Below, one piece after another: positions 8,818 to 17,737 of a stretch of 48,559 nt of DNA. Each line of letters begins with the position of its first letter. The stretch's first letter is position 1. The DNA lies in assembly GCA_022774325.1 (NCBI GenBank), contig JALFNN010000004.1:1-48559 (forward strand). Direction: 5' to 3'. Made by a program: the position numbers and the translations under genes. The DNA comes from a bacterium. Its GTDB lineage: Bacteria; Bacillota; Clostridia; Lachnospirales; Lachnospiraceae. Under the pieces are notes generated by a model. It made no database searches. It was not told the DNA's origin and worked only from the letters and a program-made list of their open reading frames with translations.

Positions 8818-8844
8818 TTAGCACTCAACCCTTGACAGTGCTAA
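8818..8844 (+). promoter_or_regulatory. CIRCE element (HrcA operator) upstream of clpB
   Basis: TTAGCACTC - 9 bp - CAGTGCTAA matches the CIRCE consensus TTAGCACTC-N9-GAGTGCTAA with a single mismatch. It overlaps the -35 hexamer, so HrcA binding would block polymerase. Confidence 0.88.
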
Positions 8845-8860
8845 TAATTAGTGTTATATT
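8832..8860 (+). promoter_or_regulatory. Sigma-A promoter of clpB
   Basis: TTGACA (8832-8837) and TATATT (8855-8860) are 17 bp apart. The start site should be near 8867, giving a leader of about 65 bases ending in AAGGAGG (8918-8924). Confidence 0.85.
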
Positions 8861-8932
8861 GCAACTAGAACAAAGAAAAGGGTTGTTCTGAGTACACTAT
8901 TTGTATCAGTTTTTATAAAGGAGGCGTGTGTT

Positions 8933-11536
8933 ATGAATATTAACAAATTTACACAAAGCTCCATGGCGGCAGTTCAGGGCTGCGAGAAAGTAGCGATGGA
9001 CTACGGCAATCAGGAGGTTGAGCAGGAACATTTATTATATGCTCTTCTTACGATCGATGACAGTTTGATTTTGAAATTATTTGAAAAGATGGGGATTTCG
9101 AAAGAAACGATCATCAATCGTGTGGAGGAAGCCTTGAGGAAGCGACCGAAGGTTCAGGGAGGTCAGATGTATATCGGACAGAATCTGAATAATGTGCTGG
9201 TTCACGGTGAGGATGAGGCGAAGCAGATGGGAGACGAATATGTCTCTGTGGAGCATCTGTTCCTTTCCCTTATGAAGTATGCCAGTCGGGATATGAAAGC
9301 GCTTTTCAGAGAATTGGGAGTCACGAGAGAAGGATTCCTTCAGGCGCTTTCTACCGTCAGAGGAAATCAGCGTGTGACCAGTGATAATCCGGAAGCAACT
9401 TACGATACGCTGAATAAATATGGACAGGATCTGGTAGAACGTGCGAGAGAGCAGAAGCTGGATCCGGTTATCGGGCGTGATGCAGAAATCCGGAATGTGA
9501 TCCGCATCCTTTCCCGAAAGACGAAGAATAATCCGGTTCTGATCGGTGAACCCGGTGTCGGTAAAACGGCGGCCGTAGAAGGGCTTGCACAGCGAATCGT
9601 TCGTGGTGATGTGCCGGAAGGACTGAAGGATAAGAAGATTTTCGCTCTGGATATGGGAGCGCTTGTTGCCGGTGCGAAGTATCGTGGTGAATTTGAGGAA
9701 CGTTTGAAAGCGGTTCTTGAGGAAGTAAAAAATAGCGATGGAAACATTATTCTTTTCATTGATGAGCTTCACACGATCGTTGGGGCCGGCAAGAGTGAAG
9801 GTGCTATGGATGCCGGCAATATGCTGAAGCCGATGCTGGCGAGAGGTGAACTCCACTGTATCGGTGCAACCACACTGGATGAGTATCGTCAGTATATTGA
9901 GAAAGATGCAGCGTTGGAACGTCGTTTCCAGCCGGTTACTGTGGATGAACCTACGGTGGAAGATGCGATTTCGATTTTGCGTGGACTGAAAGAACGCTAT
10001 GAAGTATTTCATGGAGTCAAGATTACAGACGGAGCACTTGTGGCAGCCGCAACCTTGTCGAACCGGTATATTTCCGATCGTTTCCTGCCGGATAAAGCCA
10101 TCGACCTTGTGGATGAAGCATGTGCGCTGATTAAGACAGAACTGGATTCTATGCCGACAGAGCTGGATGAGCTGAATCGAAAGATCATGCAGCTGGAGAT
10201 CGAGGAAGCTGCTCTTAAGAAAGAGGATGACCGGTTAAGTCAGGAGAGACTGCAGCATCTGCAGCAGGATCTGGCAGAACACAGGGAAGAGTTCGCAAAG
10301 CGAAAAGCCCAGTGGGACAATGAGAAGCGTTCCATTGAATCCGTGCAGAAACTTCGTGAACAGATTGAACAGGTCAACCGGGAAATCCAGACGGCTCAGC
10401 AACAGTATGATCTGAACAAGGCGGCTGAGCTTCAGTATGGACGCCTGCCACAGCTTCAGAAGCAGCTGGAAGCGGAAGAAGAGAAGGTAAAAGACGAAGA
10501 TATGTCTCTGGTTCATGAGAGCGTGACCGAAGAAGAGATCGCGAAGATCATTTCTCGTTGGACCGGAATTCCGGTGGCGAAGTTGAATGAAAGTGAGAGA
10601 AGTAAGACGCTTAATCTTGACAAGGAACTGCATAAGCGTGTGATCGGTCAGGATGAAGGTGTGCAGAAGGTTACAGAAGCGATTATCCGCTCCAAGGCAG
10701 GAATCAAAGACCCGACGAAGCCGATCGGTTCGTTCCTGTTCCTTGGCCCTACCGGTGTAGGTAAGACGGAGCTTGCCAAAGCACTTGCAGAGAGCCTGTT
10801 TGATGACGAGAACAACATGGTGCGTATCGATATGAGTGAGTATATGGAGAAATATTCTGTATCCCGCTTGATCGGAGCGCCTCCGGGATATGTCGGATAT
10901 GACGAAGGCGGACAGCTGACTGAGGCCGTGCGGAGAAAACCGTATTCGGTCGTTCTGTTTGATGAGGTGGAAAAGGCACATCCGGATGTGTTCAATGTGC
11001 TTCTTCAGGTTCTGGATGACGGACGAATCACCGATTCACAGGGCAGGACTGTGGACTTTAAGAACACGATCCTGATCATGACTTCCAATATCGGATCCAC
11101 ATATCTGTTGGACGGTATTGATGAGGACGGCAGCATCAAGCCGGAAGCAGAGCAGATGGTCATGAATGATCTGAAAGCACACTTCAGGCCGGAATTCCTG
11201 AACCGTCTGGATGAGACGATCATGTTTCGGCCACTGACGAAGGACAACATTTACTCTATCATTGATCTTCTGGTTGCGGATGTGAATAAACGTCTGGAAG
11301 ATAAGGAGCTGGATGTAGAACTGACAGAGGCTGCAAAACAGCATGTGGTCGAGGGTGGTTATGATCCGATGTACGGTGCAAGACCGTTGAAACGGTATCT
11401 GCAGAAGAATGTGGAGACGCTGGCGGCACGGCTGATCCTTGGTGGCAATGTGGGAAGCGGAGACACCATTCTGATCGATGAGGTGGATGGAAAACTTGAG
11501 GCAAGAGTGAAGCAGAGAGTTCGTGAAGTAAAGTAA
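8933..11536 (+). CDS. clpB: ATP-dependent disaggregase ClpB
   Basis: Hsp100 hexameric chaperone that with DnaK/DnaJ extracts polypeptides from aggregates after heat stress. Domain order is complete in 867 aa: the N-domain with Clp repeats (about 1-145), NBD1 with Walker [14 protein letters not shown] and Walker [13 protein letters not shown], a coiled-coil middle domain (about 410-525, rich in E/K/Q), NBD2 with [16 protein letters not shown] and [13 protein letters not shown], and the C-terminal D2-small domain ([15 protein letters not shown]). The middle domain distinguishes it from ClpA and ClpC. Expression is expected to be HrcA-controlled via the CIRCE element. It is monocistronic, bounded by a strong terminator. 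Confidence 0.97.
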   Translation: MNINKFTQSSMAAVQGCEKVAMDYGNQEVEQEHLLYALLTIDDSLILKLFEKMGISKETIINRVEEALRKRPKVQGGQMYIGQNLNNVLVHGEDEAKQMGDEYVSVEHLFLSLMKYASRDMKALFRELGVTREGFLQALSTVRGNQRVTSDNPEATYDTLNKYGQDLVERAREQKLDPVIGRDAEIRNVIRILSRKTKNNPVLIGEPGVGKTAAVEGLAQRIVRGDVPEGLKDKKIFALDMGALVAGAKYRGEFEERLKAVLEEVKNSDGNIILFIDELHTIVGAGKSEGAMDAGNMLKPMLARGELHCIGATTLDEYRQYIEKDAALERRFQPVTVDEPTVEDAISILRGLKERYEVFHGVKITDGALVAAATLSNRYISDRFLPDKAIDLVDEACALIKTELDSMPTELDELNRKIMQLEIEEAALKKEDDRLSQERLQHLQQDLAEHREEFAKRKAQWDNEKRSIESVQKLREQIEQVNREIQTAQQQYDLNKAAELQYGRLPQLQKQLEAEEEKVKDEDMSLVHESVTEEEIAKIISRWTGIPVAKLNESERSKTLNLDKELHKRVIGQDEGVQKVTEAIIRSKAGIKDPTKPIGSFLFLGPTGVGKTELAKALAESLFDDENNMVRIDMSEYMEKYSVSRLIGAPPGYVGYDEGGQLTEAVRRKPYSVVLFDEVEKAHPDVFNVLLQVLDDGRITDSQGRTVDFKNTILIMTSNIGSTYLLDGIDEDGSIKPEAEQMVMNDLKAHFRPEFLNRLDETIMFRPLTKDNIYSIIDLLVADVNKRLEDKELDVELTEAAKQHVVEGGYDPMYGARPLKRYLQKNVETLAARLILGGNVGSGDTILIDEVDGKLEARVKQRVREVK

Positions 11537-11572
11537 ATGAATACAGAATAATTTCATAAAGGATTTCTATAG

Positions 11573-11630
11573 GACGCAGACCCCGAAAAGAATCATGAGA
11601 ATGACTTTTTGGAGTTTGCGTCTTCTTTTT
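11573..11630 (+). terminator. Rho-independent terminator of clpB
   Basis: An 18-bp stem with a few wobble pairs (11573-11590 with 11605-11622) around a 14-base loop is followed by TTCTTTTT. Confidence 0.85.
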
Positions 11631-11689
11631 GTCTATGATACAATAATTTTATCTGAGTTTAGTGGTGCAAAGAAAGGGGACAAAGGAAA

Positions 11690-12658
11690 ATGAAATTCGC
11701 AATTTTGGCAGCGGGAAATATTGCTAACAGCATGGCAGAAGCGGTGAGCGGAATTGATGCGGTAGAGAAATATGCAGTTGCATGCCGTGAAATTGAACGT
11801 GCAAAAAAATTTGCTGATAAATGGGATTTTGAGAAGGCATACGGCTCTTATGAGGAGATGCTGGAAGATCCGGAAGTGGAACTGGTGTATGTGGCATCTC
11901 CACATTCTCATCATTATCAGCACACGAAGATGTGTCTTGAGCACGGAAAACATGTTCTTGTGGAAAAAGCATTTACCGTAAATGCTAAGCAGGCAGAGGA
12001 ATTGATTCGGATGGCTAAGGACAAGGGACTTCTTCTGGCAGAGGCGATCTGGACCAGATATATGCCGAGCAGAAAGATGATTGATGAGATTGTAGACAGT
12101 GGTGTGATCGGTAAGGTGACCTCGTTGACCGCGAATCTGGGTTACGTACTTCCGCATGTGGAACGTATGCAGAAACCGGAACTTGCGGGAGGTGCTCTTC
12201 TGGATCTGGGTGTGTATCCGATCAATTTTGCTCTTATGGCATTTCATGAAGACGTGCAGAATATTACTTCGACAGCAGTGCTGTCTCCGGCCGGAATTGA
12301 TTGGATGAACAGCATTACGCTGACGTTTGCGGACGGAAAAATGGCAGTTCTTCACAGTGACATGCTGGCGCAGACGGACCGGCAGGGCGTAATAAACGGA
12401 GATAAGGGATACATCGAAGTACAGAATATTAATAACTGTGAAGAAATAAGGGTGTTTGATCTGGCACGGAAGATGATTGCCAGGTACGAACGGCCGCAGC
12501 AGATTAACGGCTATGAATATGAGGTCCTTTCCTGCATGAAAGCAATCGAAGAGGGGAAAACAGAGTGTCCGGAGATGCCGCACAGTGAAACGCTCCGTGT
12601 TATGAAGATCATGGATGAGATCCGGGAACAGTGGGGAATGACTTATCCGTGTGAATAA
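11690..12658 (+). CDS. Gfo/Idh/MocA-family NAD(P)-dependent oxidoreductase
   Basis: The N-terminal Rossmann fold is seen at FAILAAGNIANSMAEAV. The dinucleotide/substrate region follows with YVASPHSHHYQHTKMCLEHG and HVLVEKAFTVNAKQA (EKAF in place of the usual EKP). The C-terminal domain carries GGALLDLGVYPINFALMAF, typical of the dihydrodiol/glucose-fructose dehydrogenase-like branch. The length of 322 aa is normal. The gene lies between the clpB terminator and malQ. A sugar or inositol derivative is the usual substrate class, but nothing here identifies it. Confidence 0.88.
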   Translation: MKFAILAAGNIANSMAEAVSGIDAVEKYAVACREIERAKKFADKWDFEKAYGSYEEMLEDPEVELVYVASPHSHHYQHTKMCLEHGKHVLVEKAFTVNAKQAEELIRMAKDKGLLLAEAIWTRYMPSRKMIDEIVDSGVIGKVTSLTANLGYVLPHVERMQKPELAGGALLDLGVYPINFALMAFHEDVQNITSTAVLSPAGIDWMNSITLTFADGKMAVLHSDMLAQTDRQGVINGDKGYIEVQNINNCEEIRVFDLARKMIARYERPQQINGYEYEVLSCMKAIEEGKTECPEMPHSETLRVMKIMDEIREQWGMTYPCE

Positions 12659-12734
12659 TGCGGCAGATGAAGAAAGACCTCTAAAAAGTGAGAAAACAAG
12701 TATAGTTTTTTGTAAAGCCAAGACTTGGAATGTA

Positions 12735-12743
12735 TGGTATGAT
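12735..12743 (+). promoter_or_regulatory. Possible extended -10 promoter for malQ
   Basis: TGG followed by TATGAT forms an extended -10 element about 60 bases before malQ. No -35 is seen at the right distance. Confidence 0.4.
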
Positions 12744-12802
12744 TTTAGAAGGAGAAAAGTCTGTAAATAAAAAATCAGACGGGAATCAGGAGGAAACGAA
12801 AG

Positions 12803-14377
12803 ATGAAAAGAGCAGGGGGAATATTACTTCCTATTACAAGCCTTCCGTCCAAATATGGAATCGGGGCATTTTCGAAAGAGGCGTATGAATTCGTAGATAA
12901 ACTCGCAGAGGCGGGACAGTCTTACTGGCAGATTCTCCCGCTGGGACCGACCAGTTATGGGGATTCACCATACCAGTCTTTTTCTACGTTTGCGGGGAAT
13001 CCGTATTTTATCGATTTGGAGGAGCTGATCGAGGAAGGGGTGCTGACCAAAGAAGAATGTGACGCCTGTGATTTTGGAGATGATCCACAAAGTCTAGATT
13101 ATGGGAAGATTTACAAAGAAAGATTTAGACTTCTTTATAAGGCGTATGAGCGTAGCAAAATTTATGAAGTGCCGGAATTTCAGAAGTTTATACAGGAAAA
13201 TGCTTTCTGGCTGGATGACTATGCGCTCTTTATGGCAGTAAAGGAACGCTTTGACGGAGCTGCGTGGAATGAATGGGCTGAAGATATCCGTCTCCGTTGG
13301 GGATTTGCGCTTGATTATTATCGGGAAAATTGTTATTTCGAAATTGAATTTTATAAATATCTGCAGTTTAAATTCCTGCAGCAGTGGACAAAACTGAAAG
13401 AATATGCAAATAATAAGGGGATTAAGATCATTGGTGATATTCCGATCTATGTTGCGTTTGACAGTGCGGATGCATGGGCGAATCCGCAACTCTTCCAGTT
13501 TAACAGTGACAATCTGCCGGTTGCTGTGGCAGGCTGTCCGCCGGATGCATTTTCCGCTACGGGTCAGTTGTGGGGAAATCCGCTTTATCGCTGGGATTAT
13601 CATAAGAATACAGATTATGAATGGTGGACACGAAGAATGGAGCACTGCTACAAGTTGTATGATGTAGTGAGAATCGATCATTTCAGAGGTTTCGACGAGT
13701 ATTATTCCATTCCGTTTGGCGATGAGACGGCAATGGGCGGCCATTGGGAGAAAGGACCGGGGATGGATCTGTTCCGGACTTTAGAGCGGAAACTTGGGAA
13801 GCGGGAAGTGATCGCGGAGGATCTTGGGCTTATGACCCCATCCGTAGAAAAACTGGTAGCAGACAGTGGTTATCCGAATATGAAGGTATTGGAATTTGCA
13901 TTTGAACCGGACGAGGATACGGGATATCTTCCGCATTCTTATGACAGAAACTGCGTGGTATACACGGGAACGCATGACAATGATACCCTTCTTTCATGGT
14001 TTGGGACACTCACGGAAGAACAGAAAGAATTCCTTTTTGAATATATCGATAAGGAAGTCGGTGAGGAAGAAATCAACTGGGAGATCATCAAACTTGCGAT
14101 GATGAGCAGTGCAAATCTTTGCGTGATCCCGCTGCAGGATTATCTGGGACTTGGAAATGAGGCAAGGATCAACAAGCCTTCTACGCTCGGATGTAACTGG
14201 AAGTGGCGTCTAAAAGAAGGACAAGTCACAGATGAATTGTTAAAAGAAATCAAAAAATTGACAATCAGGAGTTTCCGTACCGAAAGACCGCGAAAAGAAG
14301 TTGTTGAAGAAACAGAATCAGAAGCGGAAAATACGGCGGAAACAGAAATGGAAGAAGAAAAGAAAGTAGAAGTATAA
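12803..14377 (+). CDS. malQ: 4-alpha-glucanotransferase (amylomaltase, GH77)
   Basis: Transfers alpha-1,4-glucan segments between maltodextrins; cytoplasmic, in starch/glycogen breakdown. The GH77 signature residues are all present: the nucleophile Asp in VVRIDHFRGFDEYY, the acid/base Glu in VIAEDLGLMTPSV and the third Asp in VYTGTHDNDTLLSWFG. The N-terminus (GILLPITSLPSKYGIGAFSK) is also typical. After the catalytic barrel, about 30 residues of Glu/Lys-rich tail (ETESEAENTAETEMEEEKK) extend beyond the usual end. This tail is unusual and probably disordered. Starts after AGGAGGAAACG. The polymerase gene follows 30 bases later and is probably cotranscribed. Confidence 0.95.
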   Translation: MKRAGGILLPITSLPSKYGIGAFSKEAYEFVDKLAEAGQSYWQILPLGPTSYGDSPYQSFSTFAGNPYFIDLEELIEEGVLTKEECDACDFGDDPQSLDYGKIYKERFRLLYKAYERSKIYEVPEFQKFIQENAFWLDDYALFMAVKERFDGAAWNEWAEDIRLRWGFALDYYRENCYFEIEFYKYLQFKFLQQWTKLKEYANNKGIKIIGDIPIYVAFDSADAWANPQLFQFNSDNLPVAVAGCPPDAFSATGQLWGNPLYRWDYHKNTDYEWWTRRMEHCYKLYDVVRIDHFRGFDEYYSIPFGDETAMGGHWEKGPGMDLFRTLERKLGKREVIAEDLGLMTPSVEKLVADSGYPNMKVLEFAFEPDEDTGYLPHSYDRNCVVYTGTHDNDTLLSWFGTLTEEQKEFLFEYIDKEVGEEEINWEIIKLAMMSSANLCVIPLQDYLGLGNEARINKPSTLGCNWKWRLKEGQVTDELLKEIKKLTIRSFRTERPRKEVVEETESEAENTAETEMEEEKKVEV

Positions 14378-14407
14378 CTATAAGAAGTTTAACAGGAAGG
14401 CAAAATC

Positions 14408-15637
14408 ATGCGTCCGATTATTTTTCATATTGATGTGAATTCTGCATATTTAAGCTGGACGGCTGTGGAACAACTGAAAAATGGGGCGGCGCTTGATCTT
14501 CGTACGATACCGGCGATTATTGGCGGGGATCAGAAGTCCCGCCATGGTGTTGTTCTGGCAAAATCCATTCCGGCGAAGAAGTTCGGAATCCGCACCGGGG
14601 AACCGGTAGCAAATGCCATGCGGAAATGTCCGAATCTTCATATGGAGCCGCCGGATCATAAACTATACCATAATTATAGCGAAAAACTGATGGAATTCCT
14701 GCGAGGATACACGAAGGAGATCGAACAGGTCAGTGTGGATGAATGCTATATGGACTTCACCGGAATTGCAGGAAAATATGCTTCTCCGGTGGCGGCCGCT
14801 TTTGAAATTAAGGACAAAATATATGAGATGTTTGGATTTACGGTGAATATCGGAATTTCCAGCAACAAACTGTTGGCAAAGATGGCATCGGATTTTGAAA
14901 AACCAAACCGGGTCCATACTTTATTTCCGGAAGAGATCCGTGTGAAGATGTGGCCGCTTCCGGTGCAGGATCTCTTTATGGCAGGCAGAGCAAGTGTGGA
15001 AACGCTGCAAAAACTGGAAATTTCCACGATTGGAGATCTGGCACAGACGGATCCTTCAATTCTGGAATTGCATTTGAAGAGTCATGGACGTATGCTCTGG
15101 GAATTTGCGAACGGAATGGATGACTCTTCCGTACAGTCTGAGGAGACCGCGGCAAAAGGAATCGGAAATTCTACGACGTTACCGCAGGATGCAGTTACCC
15201 GCGAAGCGGCAGTGAAGGTGCTTTACGAACTCGCACAGAGTGTGGGAAGAAGACTGCGCAAAGCCGGCAAGAAAGCAAGCATGGTGAGCACGGAGATTAA
15301 ATACGCGACGTTCCAGAGTGTATCCCATCAAAAACAGCTTGCGCGTCCATCTGATGAAGATCAGGTGATATACGAGGAGGCCTGCCGGCTGTTTGACGAA
15401 CTCTGGAGTGGAGAACCGATCCGGCTTCTCGGTATCCGATCGTCTAAGCTTACGGATAGCGGACAGCCGGAACAGATTAGTATGTTCGATGCAGAGTTTG
15501 TTGCAGAACAGACGAAAAGAGCGAAGCTGTCTGAAAAGCATAAGAAATTGAATACTGCAATGGAGAGCATTTGCAAACGCTACGGGAAGGATGCCGTTGT
15601 AAAGGCAAGTGATCTGGCGAAAAAAGAGGCGAAGTGA
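14408..15637 (+). CDS. Y-family DNA polymerase (DinB/Pol IV-like)
   Basis: Error-prone translesion polymerase. The palm motif FHIDVNSAYLSW supplies catalytic Asp8, with Tyr13 at the steric-gate position; the second motif SVDECYMDF supplies the Asp/Glu pair. GISSNKLLAKMASDFEKPN is the conserved fingers/palm stretch, followed by helix-hairpin-helix and little-finger domains. QISMF at residues 356-360 looks like a beta-clamp-binding motif. The HIDVNSA variant, rather than the HVDMDAF of E. coli DinB, is the form common in Clostridia. Its 409 aa are slightly longer than DinB (351). No LexA-like operator was recognised upstream, so SOS control is not shown. Confidence 0.9.
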   Translation: MRPIIFHIDVNSAYLSWTAVEQLKNGAALDLRTIPAIIGGDQKSRHGVVLAKSIPAKKFGIRTGEPVANAMRKCPNLHMEPPDHKLYHNYSEKLMEFLRGYTKEIEQVSVDECYMDFTGIAGKYASPVAAAFEIKDKIYEMFGFTVNIGISSNKLLAKMASDFEKPNRVHTLFPEEIRVKMWPLPVQDLFMAGRASVETLQKLEISTIGDLAQTDPSILELHLKSHGRMLWEFANGMDDSSVQSEETAAKGIGNSTTLPQDAVTREAAVKVLYELAQSVGRRLRKAGKKASMVSTEIKYATFQSVSHQKQLARPSDEDQVIYEEACRLFDELWSGEPIRLLGIRSSKLTDSGQPEQISMFDAEFVAEQTKRAKLSEKHKKLNTAMESICKRYGKDAVVKASDLAKKEAK

Positions 15638-15670
15638 CGGTGATGGATGTGACAAATAGAAGGTCATTCC

Positions 15671-15700
15671 TTGACACTGGTACTTCGCCTGCGTTATAAT
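15671..15700 (+). promoter_or_regulatory. Near-consensus sigma-A promoter of the ATP-grasp/racemase/Mur ligase cassette
   Basis: TTGACA (15671-15676) and TATAAT (15695-15700) are both perfect hexamers, 18 bp apart. Transcription should start near 15707. An open frame reading back to 15671 therefore lies in promoter DNA and is not coding. Confidence 0.88.
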
Positions 15701-15742
15701 CAAGTGATATGTATCAATCAGGAAGGAGCAGTTTTTCAAATC

Positions 15743-16954
15743 ATGAAATTTCAAGACAAAGAATTTATCCCGGTACTTTTGGGGGGCGATATCAACACAT
15801 ACAGTGTTGCGCGTGCTTTTTATGAACAATACCGGGTAAAGACATATATATTCGGAAAATTCCCAACGGGACCAAGCTATAACAGTAAGATCATCGAATA
15901 TCATCCGAACCCGAAGATCGATACCGATGATTATTTCCTTAAGACGGTTAATCATTTTGCAAAAAAACATGCGGATAAAAAGATTGTCCTGATCGGATGT
16001 GGGGACAGTTATGTGGCTTTGATCAGTAAGCATAAGAGCGAGCTTGCTGACAATATCATTGCTCCGTACATTGATTTTGAACTGATGAACAGCCTGCAGC
16101 AGAAAGAGACATTCTATAAGCTCTGTGAAAAGCACGGGGTGGATTATCCGGGCACTTTGATTTACGATGCATCCATGGGAATGGATTTTGAGATGAATTT
16201 CCAGTTTCCGGTGATTCTGAAACCATCGGATAGTATCCAGTATTGGGAGCATGAGTTTGAAACACAGAATAAAGTCTATACGATCAAAGACAGGGAAGAG
16301 TTGGAGCGCGTGATTGGTCAGATCTATGGTGCCGGCTATACAGATAAGCTGATTATCCAGGATATGATTCCGGGAAATGATGAATACATGTATGTATTGA
16401 CTTCCTATTCGGATCGGAACGGAAAAGTGAAGATGATGTGTCTGGGACACGTTCTTCTGGAGGAGCATACTCCGCACGGCCTGGGAAATCATGCGGTGAT
16501 CATTACGGAGCCGAATGAAGAACTGATGATGAAAGTGAAGAATCTTCTGGAAGACCTGCATTATGTTGGATTCTCCAATTTTGATATCAAGTACGACAAA
16601 AGAGACGGCAAATTTAAGTTCTTTGAGATTAATACACGGCAGGGAAGAAGTAATTATTATGTGACGGGATCCGGATTCAATGTGGCAAAATATATTGTTG
16701 AAGAATATGTTTACGGCAAAGAATTAAAGCTTAAACTGGCCAAAGATGAACATCTCTGGATGGTTGTTCCGAAAGCAGTCGCATTTAAATATGTGAAAGA
16801 AGAGGCGAACAAAGCAAAACTCAGAAAGCTGATTAAAGAGAAGAAAATGGTAAATCCGGTTTTCATGAGAGGAGATTTGAAGCCAAGACGTTTCCTTGCG
16901 ATGGCGAAGACACATCTGAGTCACTTTGTGAAGTTTAAAAAGTATTACAGTTAA
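15743..16954 (+). CDS. ATP-grasp carboxylate-amine ligase, D-aspartate ligase (Asl)-like
   Basis: Members of this group activate a carboxylate as acyl-phosphate and join it to an amine. The ATP-grasp core is visible: FPVILKPSDSIQYW (ATP-binding Lys), KLIIQDMIPGNDEYMYVL, and KFFEINTRQGRSNYYV (metal-binding Glu/Asn). The N-terminal FIPVLLGGDINTYSVARAFYE and VLIGCGDSYVALISKHK segments recall, from memory, the Enterococcus faecium D-aspartate ligase Asl_fm, which adds D-Asp to the Lys side chain of peptidoglycan precursors. The length (403 aa) is close to that family. The start at ATG 15743 follows GGAAGGAG and lies downstream of the promoter. The racemase and Mur ligase genes that follow fit this role. 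No experiment supports the substrate here. Confidence 0.78.
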   Translation: MKFQDKEFIPVLLGGDINTYSVARAFYEQYRVKTYIFGKFPTGPSYNSKIIEYHPNPKIDTDDYFLKTVNHFAKKHADKKIVLIGCGDSYVALISKHKSELADNIIAPYIDFELMNSLQQKETFYKLCEKHGVDYPGTLIYDASMGMDFEMNFQFPVILKPSDSIQYWEHEFETQNKVYTIKDREELERVIGQIYGAGYTDKLIIQDMIPGNDEYMYVLTSYSDRNGKVKMMCLGHVLLEEHTPHGLGNHAVIITEPNEELMMKVKNLLEDLHYVGFSNFDIKYDKRDGKFKFFEINTRQGRSNYYVTGSGFNVAKYIVEEYVYGKELKLKLAKDEHLWMVVPKAVAFKYVKEEANKAKLRKLIKEKKMVNPVFMRGDLKPRRFLAMAKTHLSHFVKFKKYYS

Positions 16955-17005
16955 TAATCCGAATAGAAGCGGACAGAATTAATAAAACGGACAGGGGAGA
17001 TGCGT

Positions 17006-17707
17006 ATGGTGAAGAAATTAGGAGTGATCGGCGGAATGGGGCCGGAAGCGACAAGCTTTTTCTATGCGAGGGTCATAGCAAGAACCAAGGCGGCAAGTGA
17101 CCAGGAGCATATTGACATGGTGATCTTAAGTCATGCTACGATGCCGGACAGAACGAAGGCAATTCTTACCGGACACAAAGAGGAATTTCTGAAGGCGATT
17201 ACGAAAGATGCCCGTGATCTGGAGAAGCTTGGGGTTGCGAACATTGCAATTCCCTGCAATACTTCCCACTATTTCCTGAAAGAGATCCAGGCGGCGACGA
17301 AGGTTCCGATCATCAACATGGTGGAAGAAAGCGTACGCTATGTGACGGAACAGCATCCGGATGTGAAGAAGATCGGTATTATGGGAACAGACGGCACCTT
17401 GCAGGCAGGCACCTATTATCGCGCATGCGAACGTCGCAGCATTGCGGCTGTTTCGCCGCGGAGCGATGCGCAGCGGGAGGTTATGTCACTGATCTACGAT
17501 GATATTAAAGGCGGTAAGACCGGAGACAGGGCGAAATTTGACTGTGCATATAACGATCTGATGGAACAGGGATGTGATGCTGTTATTCTGGCATGTACAG
17601 AGATCTCTGTTTTTAAAGAATACTATCAGGTACCTGTCAACTGTCTCGATGCTATGGATGTTCTGGTGACGGAGTCCATCCTCCGCTCGGGAGCTCAGAT
17701 CAGATAG
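17006..17707 (+). CDS. Aspartate/glutamate racemase family protein
   Basis: Cofactor-independent two-cysteine racemase. The two catalytic Cys motifs are present, AIPCNTSHYF and ILACTEISVF, after the N-terminal LGVIGGMGPEATSFFYARVI typical of the aspartate-racemase branch. About 233 aa is a normal length. AGGGGAG at 16993-16999 abuts ATG 17000 but is 6 bases from ATG 17006, so 17006 is preferred. It lies between a D-aspartate-ligase-like gene and a Mur ligase without a terminator, which suggests that it makes D-Asp for the ligase. Glutamate racemase (MurI) activity is the main alternative. Confidence 0.85.
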   Translation: MVKKLGVIGGMGPEATSFFYARVIARTKAASDQEHIDMVILSHATMPDRTKAILTGHKEEFLKAITKDARDLEKLGVANIAIPCNTSHYFLKEIQAATKVPIINMVEESVRYVTEQHPDVKKIGIMGTDGTLQAGTYYRACERRSIAAVSPRSDAQREVMSLIYDDIKGGKTGDRAKFDCAYNDLMEQGCDAVILACTEISVFKEYYQVPVNCLDAMDVLVTESILRSGAQIR

Positions 17708-17737
17708 GCGAAGGAGAACTGGAAGGAGAGGCTACAG

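Noticed and set aside
11633-12721. 362-codon minus-strand open frame opposite the oxidoreductase
   Set aside because: Composition typical of antisense reading, and it covers a complete Gfo/Idh/MocA gene with normal motifs.
15671-15742. N-terminal extension of the ATP-grasp protein back to 15671
   Set aside because: The extra codons are the promoter hexamers TTGACA and TATAAT and the leader; ATG 15743 has the ribosome-binding site and the conserved N-terminus.
15179-16561. 460-codon open frame on the minus strand across the polymerase and ATP-grasp genes
   Set aside because: It spans two well-supported plus-strand genes and the consensus promoter between them, and has no recognisable domain.
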